From assembly GCF_003945595.2 (NCBI RefSeq), contig NW_024104365.1, positions 4,807,049 through 4,871,048 of the forward strand: a DNA stretch of 64,000 nt, written 5' to 3'. Both the position numbers and the translations under genes were made by a program. The DNA is from Pipra filicauda. Lineage: Eukaryota; Chordata; Aves; Passeriformes; Pipridae. Numbering within the stretch: the first letter of the stretch is position 1; every line of letters starts with the position of its first letter. Below the pieces are notes generated by a model. The model worked only from the letters and a program-made list of their open reading frames with translations, had not been told where the DNA came from and did not search any database. Positions 12,301-24,300 of this stretch are shown here, one piece after another.

Positions 12301-15300
12301 GGCATTGCTGGAAGTCAACCAAGCTGGAACCCCTTAGGGCAGTGAGAAGGGAGTAGTGTTACCATATTGAAGACAATAGTCATTGCTACTTTGGCAAGCC
12401 ATCTAGTCCTATGGCTTTCTTTATTTCTCCCATAGGTCTGTTAAGGTGAAATTAGGAGAATATGGAGGAAAACTGAGGAGGAGCCTATTTCAGTCTTTAC
12501 AATGTTTGGCACTGCCCATCCTGTTTTCTGATAATAGTGTCTTCCACTTGTTCTCTACCTGCACACAGCAACATGGGCTTGTGTGCTTAGTGTGCTTAGT
12601 GTACCAACTGCTGTTGAAGAGATTTCAGGCAGAACTCAGCAAAAGAAAATGCAGAGCGTATTTTTTGTTTTTACTGGGTTGTTTGGAAGTGTTGCAAGTA
12701 TTGCAATGCTCTTTCTCTTGCACCTACAGCATTTGCCAATTCTGTTTGTATTGATCAGTGATGGCAAAGGGGAAAGGAATTCCTTTTTCAACTGTGCAGG
12801 GCCTGACCACTGATAAGAGCTCCAGTTCACCAGTTCACTCATAGGAGTATCAGGGGTAGCCTGGGTTGTATTCCTGGTGCCAGCTAAATCGTTGCTGGAT
12901 TAGGCACTAGGCACTAGGTGTATTTGGGTTAAGTGCATGAAGACAGCAAATGATCATACCTGCTGCGTTCCACCCACCAATAATTTCACTTCTTTTTTTC
13001 TTTGTAGTGGTTTCAGAATGCAGTGAGTAAAGAAGATTGCATGCCTGAAACACTGAAAAATCTCATTTTCTCCAACTTCGAACCTTTGCACAAATTTCAT
13101 ACTGGTTTTCTCAAGGAAATTGAGCAGAGACTTGCTCTGTGGTAAGATTCTTGATTGCTACTTATCTGTGTTATTTCATGCAGTTTAGCATTTTTGCATT
13201 CCCTTCTTACTAACTCTTTGTGATCTACTGTAGTGATTAATTTGCGAAAGTCACAGGTGTTGGTTATTAACAGACTAGGTTTATTGAATTGTGCTTTATT
13301 CGTGTTTACTCTGTTGTTCAGATATCTCAGATACAGACATATGCAAATGAGACCATAATTCTGGATGAAGCTTTCTCCTGCCAAATGTGTGTGTTTCTAC
13401 ATGGCAGCTCTTCTGAAGAACATGTCGCAAGCAAGGCTTGTCAGTAATAAAGAGGGAGCAGCAAAGGACCAGTTCCCATTTCTGTCAAAATAGGTGTAGG
13501 CTGGGAAGATTTCACAGACCAGCTTCCCATTCTGCAGCATCACAGCTGTGACACCCTCAGGGTCTAGGTTCACTCTACAAATTGAAAGAGTGTTGGAAGA
13601 GTACATTAGGCTTAAAAATTATCTATCCTTAACATAATAATGACAGTGAAACATGGCAATTTTGCAAAATAGCTATGAAGTGAGTACTTCTTCCCTGGCA
13701 GGACTCTCAGTTAATTCATTTGACCACTGAAACCTGAGCAGAGGCAGCAGCACACAGAAGCCCTCTGCTTGCTCTGATTGGATCTGTCTGGACTAGATTG
13801 ATTTGCTTGGTGTAGGCATTTTTTGGTAATTTATCTTTGGTTCTGAAAGCTGAGCTTTTCCTTCTCCGTTAGAAAAGTGACAATGGAAAATTATTTGAAA
13901 GGCAGAGCAGGCAGACCTGATGAGTGCTAATCAGTTTAATGCCTCTTTAACTAAATAATCAAAAGAAAAGCAAAAGAGTCTCAGAGTGGGTGAGTTAGCT
14001 CTTGTGATGTGATGAGTTAGATCATTGAATGAGGGCACAGCACTTTGCAGACTAGTGCTAACCAAACCCACCCGACACAGTTCCAGAGTTAGCAGGTATT
14101 TTCTGAGAAGAGGGGAATGTGATACTGCCTCTGAGAGCTGACATCCTCATCCAGGACTCTGGTTGATGCCTGACATATAGTTACTCCAAGGACTTGTGCT
14201 GCGCAGCCACCCTCTCTGTATCTCTTTTTTCATTGGGCTGCTACTGGTGTTAATTGCATTCCACCAAGGAGCATTTATTGCAGGTACTCCAAGAAGGCTC
14301 TTTCAAATGTTATAAAATACTGATTGTTTCTTCAACTGTGGTGTAAGGTTAACAGTAGTTGGAGTTAATCCCCAGCTAGTTGGGGTTAAGAGTGTGTTAT
14401 GAGAAAAGATAAATATATACAATTTGTAAGGGGTAAGTTCTGCTCTCTATCAGATCAGTCTAATCTAGTAAGCTTGCTGGGTCCTGACTCCTGGAGCACA
14501 TGTTGAAATAGATAACCCCTATGTCATTCTGGTTGCTGGTGGCATTACAGGTGGATGCCAACCTCCTGTTTAGGTGTGATGTTTTTCAAAAATTGGATGA
14601 TGGTGCAATAACAACCCGCTGTGGAAAGGTGACATTATAGTATGTAGAGGGAAGGGCCACTTTTGTTAACAGAAAGAAACAATATTTAGTCTTTTAGACT
14701 TTCTATGTTTTTACTTTGTTTTTCCTTTTCAGTTAGCTTCTTTTCAAGCTGAGTAAGCCTTTGTTTTTCCAGCTTTTCCTTGGGTCCTAAATCTATGGTT
14801 TCACAGAGCAGTAAACCTCAGCTTAAAGCCCTAATATCATATTTAAACTGCAGTTACCTTTTGATTTAAAGTGCTGATCTGCTATTAAGTTACTTTGCAA
14901 TCCAAATTTGTTCAAAAATATTCTGCTGAGTTAACTTTGTCCCAGCTGGGCACCTCATTTTGACTTTGTCAGCTCAGCTATTGCATGTCCTTCCACAGTT
15001 AGTGTGTAAAGCCACTGGGAATTCTCTGTTGGCTGCTCTGATTCACTTAACTGAAAACAGTCATGTTCCTGCCCCTGGTCTGCATTCAGTTTGCAACCAA
15101 CAGCATGGATGCACCTAATGTAATACCCCTGTTGTAGACAGTGATTGTTTTTAAAGTTCTGAAATATTTGAATATGTGCGTTAGGAAGGAAGGCAGACTT
15201 GCTGACAGGTATTATTTTGGAGGTGTTGATGTTTTTATATAATGCCACAGATGCTGAGATAAGCTGCAAGCAATGAACTCTGTCCTGTAGAGATTACTAT

Positions 15301-18300
15301 TTAATTAAACAGTGAGTGACAAAATTAAACAGCCCCTCAGCATGTAGAAGAAGCTGATGGCAACGTGGTAGGGAATTTCTTCAGCAGCGTAGTCAAAGTC
15401 ACTTAGCTCAATGTCCATACTGCCATGATGGTACCTCTGTCTTTGGCCCCAGGTGCTTTTAAGCCAGTGGGCTTCAGCTGGGGCCAAGTGCAGGGCACTG
15501 ACCAGCCTCTGCCTCAGCTGCCTGGCTCCTCAGGGGCGTGGCTGAGCCAGTGGCACAGCTGCAGGCAGGTGTGGGCAGGATTCAAGCCAACTCATTTGTA
15601 TCCGACTCTTCTATGTCAACTCTTGAATTTCCGGGCAGGTGGATGGGAGAAGGTGGGTGGAACACTTGTCCTGAGACACGAGTGTGCTCTGCGTTCCTCA
15701 GAGGGTGACATGTCCTATATAAAAAAAGGCTTTGAATGAAAGCATTGTGGACTTCAAGCTGCTGGAAGCCCCTTGCTACCCACATGTGTTGTGGGAGCTT
15801 GTCTGAGAGAAAGAACCTCCTGAAACCAGTCATCTGTTTCCCTAGTGAGTAGGATGCTGGGTTTTATCAATTTAAACTCCAGTTCAGCCTGCTTGCTCTG
15901 CCTAAACATCAGTGTGTTTTCTAAGGTTTGTTTCAAACCTTCATGCTTCATGTTGGAAGCTCTTACAGGAAATCATTGTCTGCTCTCTTAGGCCTTGAAT
16001 CACGCTGAACCTGATAACTCTGCTAAAGATCTGTGAGGAGAGCAAGGCTGGGGGAATTGTGCATAACAATTGTTAGACAGCTCTGTGCTCTTAATTTGTT
16101 CAAACATCTATAGACATTTAGAATTTGCCTCAAAGAAGTTCAGGTTGTGCACATTGTTAAAAGCATTTCTGGCTTGCTCGAAGGCTTCTAAACTGTTTGA
16201 ATCTGCAGTCAGAGGAAGGCTGTCTCCTACAGAACATCTTAAGGGCCAGTATCTTTTTGACCCAGTTATAGATTCTGGCAGGCCTGATCTGTTTCTTTAC
16301 AGAGTTCACCCATTTTTCTCTTTAGTACTGCATTTCCTAAGAGCAGCACTTCTCAGTGTCCAGTGCATAGTGATAATGTTTTTAATAAGACGTGGATTGA
16401 TACTGACACCAATAGCCAACTGCAGAATACAAGCAGTTACTGCGTTTTTCCGAGCCAGAGTTTCTTTCTGGCTGTGAAATGGAGCAGATTCCTGGTGGTT
16501 TTATTGCACAGCATCCTAAGATCAGTGGTTCCATGCTCTGGGCTGTATTTTCTGCCCTGCCCGTGCTCTTGCAGGGCCAGTGAAGCAGCCCACGAATCCC
16601 CTCAGTTGCTACAGCTATGCTGAGCCCTGGAGGCTGCCCATGTTCCTGGGAACAAGTGAAATACCCCACTAGACTAGTGGTTTGAGGAAGGGAAGGATTA
16701 CCTTTGGTGGATGCAGGCAGGCGAGGTCCTTTGCCCTCTCCTACAGGAAGGGAAGAGGAATAATGCAGAAAGTTGCCTCAGGTGGGAGAGGGAAAAGCAC
16801 ATATCAGGCTATCCTGTTAGCAAGTGCCAGAAGTGCTGCATCCAGCACCTGTCCTGCATCCATCCTAGTCCTGGCTACTAGGTCTCACATAGGTTGTTCC
16901 TCAGCAAGGCTTTGGATGCAACACCAGGAATTCCCAGTCCTTTTTGCTGGGAGAAAATAAGGGAGGCACATCTCAGTGACTTAAAGCTGACTCCTTTTTC
17001 CCAGAGCCTGAGAGATTTTATTGCAAGGAGGAAGAGGTATGGGCAGCGCAGGCAGAGTGTGACATGCTCCATTAACATCTGGCAAGTTGAGTCTGAGAAG
17101 TTAGTTCGGTTCTACTCCTTCTCTTATCTAAGCTGTTTATTAAGCTGTTAATTTGGGCCACAAGCACCATTTTCCATCCAAAAAAAATCGAGCTCATCTT
17201 TCCATACCTCTTTAAATCTTTGTATTACAAGTTTCCACACTGGTTTCTTTAAATGCTGACAGAAAGTGGCAGATGGAGAAGCAGAAGTTTCCCCCTTTGG
17301 TTGACCACTGAGCACGGAGCACTGTAGAAAGTAATGCTGGAGCAAGGCAGGATAGCTGTTTCTGCCCTAGGAAGCTCTCATGAGACAGTAAAAATCTGTG
17401 TTTTACACCTTATCCACATGCTAGGAAGAAAAAACACTACGTACTTCTCAGAAATACAGGCAGACTTACCCTCTTCCAGGGAAGCTGATAGTTTGACTTC
17501 TAGATCACAGGCACATCTGAGGAAAGCTGCTACTCGGTATTACCAGATGTGACTGTTTGGCTGGTAATTTGCAAAAAAAAAGGCTCTTAGATTTTAGCAT
17601 ATGAAAGGAGAAGGCTCAATCAGGATTGATGGAAGCAAGTTTGAAAACCCGTAATAGAAAAGCACTCAGGGAGGTGTAGGAAGATGAGCTAAATGTTCAT
17701 TTATTAACCATTTTCTGTTTGAGAAACAGCACTTGTTCTCAAGAAGAGCAGCATGATAACACAGTTTATATAAACAGGGCAACAGTCCTTATCTGCCATC
17801 TTAAATGCAGAGTGCCAGCTAGTCAGTTGGTTCTGCATATCTGGTGAGGAGGGATGAAGAGTACAGTTTCAAAAGTGTCTTCATCCTATGTGCAGAAATG
17901 AGGTATGTGTTGTAATACAAACCTCTGAGTTATGCATTATGAATTCCTGACACAAAGACATTGAGAGGGGCTTGGTGCCAGTGCATTGAGCTCGAGGATA
18001 GTTTGCATTGCTGAAGTCACTTTTGGGTGCTTCTGGGGTTTAGAGCTGTGCTACACCCAAATTAACTGGAAATTGTTAGGGAGAGAAATCACTTGTCCAG
18101 GATCTATTAGTCACACCTAGAGCCATATTACGTTCATCTCAGTGGCTCTCTGGGAGGAATGCACGCAGGATCAGCTCTGAGCTCCACAGCAAGATATGAA
18201 ATGCTCTTGCATTTACAGTATTTTTTCATGCAATGGTGTTACTTGCTCTGATCTTTTTGTTTAAAAGCATTTCTAATGCATGTTTCCTTTAGATTGGATT

Positions 18301-21300
18301 CCTCTCACAACAGGGATAGCCAGCCAAAGTCTTTAAATGTGTGTACGCTCCCCAGAGGGTTGGTGTGACTTTGGTGAAGCTCTGATGGCTTCATCAGTAC
18401 ATTTCTTATACTCTGAGGAGTGTTTCATGCACCACTTACTGCTGAAAGGACAGCTGCAGTGCCGACCAGAATGGGCAGGGGAATGAGAAGCACTGTGTAA
18501 TAGGAGGGCGTGAGCTAAGAAGGGCCTGTTTTGCTTTTATTGATTCTTCTTTTTGAATTACAAAACATTACTCTTATTTGAAAGGCAGTTGTAATGGCAA
18601 ATATGTAAGGTATTTTTTAGTATTAGAACTTTAGCTAATGATAAAGTCATAAAAAGTCAGAAGTGCTCAAAGATGAACTATAATATCCAGGAGGGAGATG
18701 TTGTTCCTCAGCATGTAACAGAAGATCACACATTGTAAATATAATTTTTTGCAATTGATTTATTATTATTTTGGCTGTAATTGGAGGCTGCAATCAAAGA
18801 TTTTTATGTTCACCTCAGAATCTTTGTTGAGAAATCTTTATCTTCTTCTTTGCCTTGCCACCATCCGCATCATATGGGCTGACTTGAAATTTCTTTCCAT
18901 TAATTTTTCAATTATATACACTAAGAATTTCATGTAATTCGAAAATCTGACATAGCTACTTGTGTCATCCGTGTAAGTCAAGGTGGTGGCCATTTGTAGT
19001 AATATAAATAAGGTGGTGTCTGAGTTTCTTATCAGGTATAAAAGTCAGTCTCTTCATCCTTTCTTGCAATTGTACACTTTTATCGATATAAAATGGAAGG
19101 GACTATTTGGAGAAATATGAGAAATAACCTGATTATACAATAATATCCCCGTTATTCAGCATGATTTTCAGTGATTTTACTCATACGATGTGAGTGGAGT
19201 GAGGGCACATTATGTGTGGGGAAAGCAGCCCCTACATCTTCTATGGAGCTGGGGATCACAAATCAACTCCTGATGAAAAGTTGTGAGATCCTAGTTCCTG
19301 AGCTTTGTCCCTTGTCACTGGCAGATAGATACCATGTTCAAACAGTGACCCATGAAAACAAGGAGTAAAAAGAACAATTTAGCCATTGATGCACAACAAA
19401 TGAGCAGCTTCTTTCCTCTCAGCAAGCTGAGTGTTGTTATTCAAAACATACACCGCAGGGAGAGCTCTTTTTTGTGCTCCTGTGCTTTGGGCTGTTGCAG
19501 CAGTGAGACATCATCTGATAGATCATGTGTTTGGTTTTTATTTTTATGTGCTGTGTATTTGGATGCTCTTTTCCTGGTATTTCTTCTTGGTTTTGGGGGG
19601 ATTTGCATGTTGAGGAGCTGAGAAACAGGGCAGTGTAGCATAAGGTTTACTCTGGAGTCCGCCATGGAGCTGAAGTGGAGTGAGGTTGGGGTTTAGGAGG
19701 CAGATGTGAAGCCATCATGTTCCCCCATGCCTGGCTTCATCTTTCCTTGCCTCTCTGTTCCCCATCACAGCCTACATGCCTATGCACCATTCCCAGTGGG
19801 AAAATCATCTCTGTTGCAAGGGGCAACATTTGCATGACAATTAATAATGAAAGCAAGAAGAATTGCTGAAACAAGGAGCAATACCCAGCCGTCACATTTC
19901 TATATTTTCTCCTAAGGAAACCCAGCTTTGTTTCTTCAGGCAGCATGCACCTGCGTGCAGCACAGGTCGTCTCTGTTGGCCTGGGCAGAGGGCTCTGGTA
20001 CAATTCAGCTTTTCACTGTTCAGCCAGCAGCTGGATACAGGCTGTTGCTTTTGGGGAACCCCCTTCTCTCTGCCTGTGTCACTCTGCAAACATGGAGAGT
20101 AAGATTTGAAAGCCCTGAGAGTCATTGGCCAAAGCCAATGAAGGGGAACTGTTCTTGATGCTTTGCATGTGACCAATGTGGTGAAATGCTGTGCAAGCAG
20201 TCAGTGCTGGCTGTGCTGAAGAGTGCCCAGGGAGTCAACTTTTAGGAAATAAGGACCCGACTGCTCAGTAAAGAGCTGCACTAAATATTAGCTGTTGGAA
20301 GCACTCACTGTGACTTCAGTAGGCTTGAGCTCAGCCTTCAAGTAGCTAGCTATTAGATAAGAAATGTATTCTAGCCGACCCATATTGTAGCCCTCAGATC
20401 AGAAAAGCAATGTCTACTTAGAAATAACATTCTGTAATGCTGTACTTAGTATTTATCTTGGCAGTAAATAGATAACTATATATATTTCGTGCTCAGAAAG
20501 GTACAAAATTGTTTAAGTCTATTAGATTAAATCAAATGTAGAGACATAAAAAAGGATCCAGGCAGTGCCAGAGAGGTAGAGAATAACACATAAAGCAAGA
20601 ATTCTTATAATTACCAGATATGGTGCTGTTATTGGCAGCAGTACAAATTCATCTGGCTTTGACATTTCTGGGATGGTGTGTAGTGGCACAGCATAAACTG
20701 TTTGGGATGGGATGCTGCATGCTGGCTCCACAGGTGGAGAGTGGCTTTCCCTTGCTTCCTGCCAGTGTAGTGCTACTGCCTTAGACTTCAAATGGTTGTG
20801 ACTTTCAGCTGGGGGCACTTTCATGTGCACTACTTTGAGCAGACCTTCACTGGATGGAAAGTTTTATTTACAACCTGCCAGAGGAAATCTCAGTGGGGAG
20901 AGCAGCTGGATGAGTAGGATATGGTCGAAGGGAAAGTCAAGGAACAGCATAGAGGGGAGATTATTTGACAGACAGAGACTTCCTGGAGACAGAAATTGTA
21001 CTTTTATCCTCAGGTAATGTGGAGACTGTAGTCTTGTGATGTCCATACATACCTCCGCTCTTCCTTGCAGTTTAGAGCATTTCTTAGGCATGATTTGACT
21101 ACGACAGTGCTCATCTAACATAGTACTTTTGCAAAACTGGTGATGGTAATTAAAGTTATCACTGGCACAACCCAGCTTCCTATCCCAGGGTAACCTTTGG
21201 GTTTGGAAAAAAACATTAAAAAATCATGTTGAGAACTGTTTTTCCTTGCCTAAATAGGCATGTGAGTGCCTGGGAGTCTTAACACAATAGGAAATAATTA

Positions 21301-24300
21301 AAGGCAGTCTATGAAACTGGCTATTGTTCAAATGAACATGGAACAATCCCTTGTTTGTCAAGTGAGTCTCTTTGTCTATTGAAGGATAAAATAGATGTTA
21401 CTGTGTAGTATTTATAAGCGGTGCCCTCCACATTTCCCAGTTAGAAAAGCATGCAGAGAAATTATCCAACAGAAACATAATCATGTTAACTTTACAAAAC
21501 AAAATATATGTCTGAATATGTATCTACTAATATGATAATATGTCTTGCCAGTGAAAGTATTCCTAAGAACAGCTGCATCCTCTGTGATTTGGTGACTGTG
21601 AGACCTCTTTGGTTAAGTTGCCCATGGTAAGGAATGCAGAGTTTCATAACCTTGTTATCTACTTATGCTTTCACTGTGCTCAGAATTGTCTTAAAAGTGT
21701 GAACTCCTGGAAATGAGTGAAAAACAATATATCCATTTAGCATAAAACAGAGGCCACATTATCCTTGGATTTATTTAGGACTTGATTATGTTTCTGTCCT
21801 CTTCCAAGGTAGTGCATTTCTTTGGCTGAATTGCAGTTGCTCACACCAGGACTGGATCTGTCTCCCAATACTCAGATTAGAGAGCTGAACTGAATTGTAA
21901 AAATTGAGGACAGCATGTAAAAAAACATGCTGTAGGAAACCTGGATGCACTATTAGAAGTTGGAAAGGGGAAGGGAACAGTGCTTCTCCCCACACAGCCC
22001 TAGTGATTTTCTTTTGAAAGCATAACTTGGTTGTAACAGATCTGTAACAGTTCAGTTCTTACAGTCATGGTTTTTCCTCCTGTGTTTTCCAAAATGTGTT
22101 TGGATTCAGTCAGAGCGTGGTATCCTTGCCTGTCTCGCACATGGGTTTAGAAGCAGGAATATCTTTTTCATCAAGAGTTGGGTTTCTCCCAAATGGAGCA
22201 CTCATCCAAGTGCAGCTGGCTGGGTGGGAGGGAGCAGTTTGCATTTGTAATATCATAAGTGACACACTGAAAGAAAATTCCTACCAGTATGTAACACTTA
22301 TGAGTCAAACGCAGATGCTGGATAGATTTTTTTTGGTTCCACTGTCCTTTACATAAGCAGAAAGCTTTTCAGAGGAACACCCCCCAGGTCCTGTTCTGGG
22401 TTTCAGACATCGTTTCTGAACAGAATTAACCTTCTGCTCTAAGCCCGCATATTGTCATGGGATTTGGATATCTTCTTTTTCCCAAACCATTTTCAGCCTC
22501 CTCTGGTGTGTTTAAAAATGCTAAAAATTTTCTTTAGGAGTCTAATCCTTCTGTTGAGTGCCTGCCCTCTCTGTTGTTAGGAGTGAAAGCCAGGCTGGGT
22601 GAAAGGTGTACTGTACTTGGGAATTACATGTCTGTCAGGAATATTCCTCACACTCTTCTGAGCAATGGAGCATGGGGGTCAGGTTTTTAAAAGAAATGAG
22701 CTGTTGAGGTTCTTTCTGTGCTTATGAGTGATTATGCAGTTTTATTGCATGACTGAAGTGTGTGGTATTTCTGTTGCTGACAGGGAAGGCCGCTCTAATG
22801 CTCACATTAAAGGAGATTACCAAAGAATCGGAGATGTTATGCTAAAGAACATTCAGAATATGAAGGTAGGAGTGATCCTATAACTATTAAGCTTTGACAT
22901 GGATTAACATTAGCATGCTTTCAATTTTTGCATGATGTTGCCTCTTGTGCTGTTGTCTGCCAATTGTAATCAAGGATTATACTATGAAAGTTTCCTTTGA
23001 TGAAGTAGCAAACATTTGGTGAGACATAAGATTTCAGCATTGCAAGCTGACTTTAAATTATCCAACGCCTTTCCTCCATTCTCTAAATATAGAAGCAACA
23101 AACACAAAAGTTCAGGAACACCTAATTTCCAACTCTTTTTTTCTTCAAATAAGAAGGCAAAGCATTGGAATTTGTGTGGATGATGAGACTGTTCAAAAGC
23201 CTACTTTTTCATGCAAATATACATGTTAACATTGCAGGAGTAGTGACCATAACCTGGATATTAATTAGTCTTGGGAAAGTTATATTTCTGCACTACAGTG
23301 ACAAGTTAGATGAAAGGTTTTTGAATCAATGAGAATAATTGCCTTCAATCCCTTTAAAACTAGAATTAAAAATACATGTATGAACCGTAAATCTAGGTGT
23401 AATATTCAGCAGATTTTGCAACTGTTTTTAATCTGGCCAGAGCAGTATTGTTGATGCTCTGTTGATGCTCTGCTGAGAAAACAGCATGGAATGCAGGCAT
23501 GGGAGCCTGTGAAAACCCTATGCACTTTTACAGTAGGGATATAAGCTCACCTTAGTATGATGTAGCTATGCATCCAAGTCGATGTGGGGCAAAACATGAC
23601 ACTTCACCTTTGGTATGTGGATCTCAAAGTGCTTTTGAAACTGTCCAATAAATCCTTCCTTGGTGATTGCCACTTGGGCATTCTTCAGTTAGTAAATGCA
23701 GCAGCCTTGAGTCCTTGGCTGGAGGAAAGGGCAGTTTAGTCATTACAGCTCTCCCAAGATGTTAGTTAGTACTAGATTTATCTTTCAGAAAGACAGAGAG
23801 ACGCTGCGAAGTTAAGTGATGTTCAAGTGATTATACAGCAAATCAGAAGAAGGGAGCTTAGAAATCTCCATTTACAGTCTCCAGCATAGACAGCCTCGTC
23901 ACCTTACTCTCTCTGCAGTGTATTTAGCCAGGAACTGCTTTTTTCCCCTCAAGGTGTAGTTCAGATGCACTGGAATAAATGTAAATTGGACTTTTCTACC
24001 TCCGTCCCTCCATGCACACCTTCACTTACAGTTTTTAGAATACCACAGAGCTTCTGACAGATTCTTCTTGGTACCTTGCAACATTAAATTGTCTGTCGTT
24101 TGCTGTCTGCAGGTCCTTCTGGGGCACTAGTGTAAAGGCTGTGAATAGCCCTCACTGTAACTTAGTCCTGTCAGTGTGCTTTCAGCCTTCCAATTTTCCC
24201 TTTCCCATTAGAGGGTTTTACTTCATTTGCTTTGAGATTCACCACCACTGATTAGCTGATACGTGGAGGAAAGAGGCAAAAGCTAGTTTAACTCAAAAGA

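Noticed and set aside
13142..22783. Nested RNF113B-like retrogene expected from the human FARP1 locus
   Set aside because: No CCCH or RING-finger reading frame is present on either strand; the human nested copy is a retrogene and need not exist in birds.
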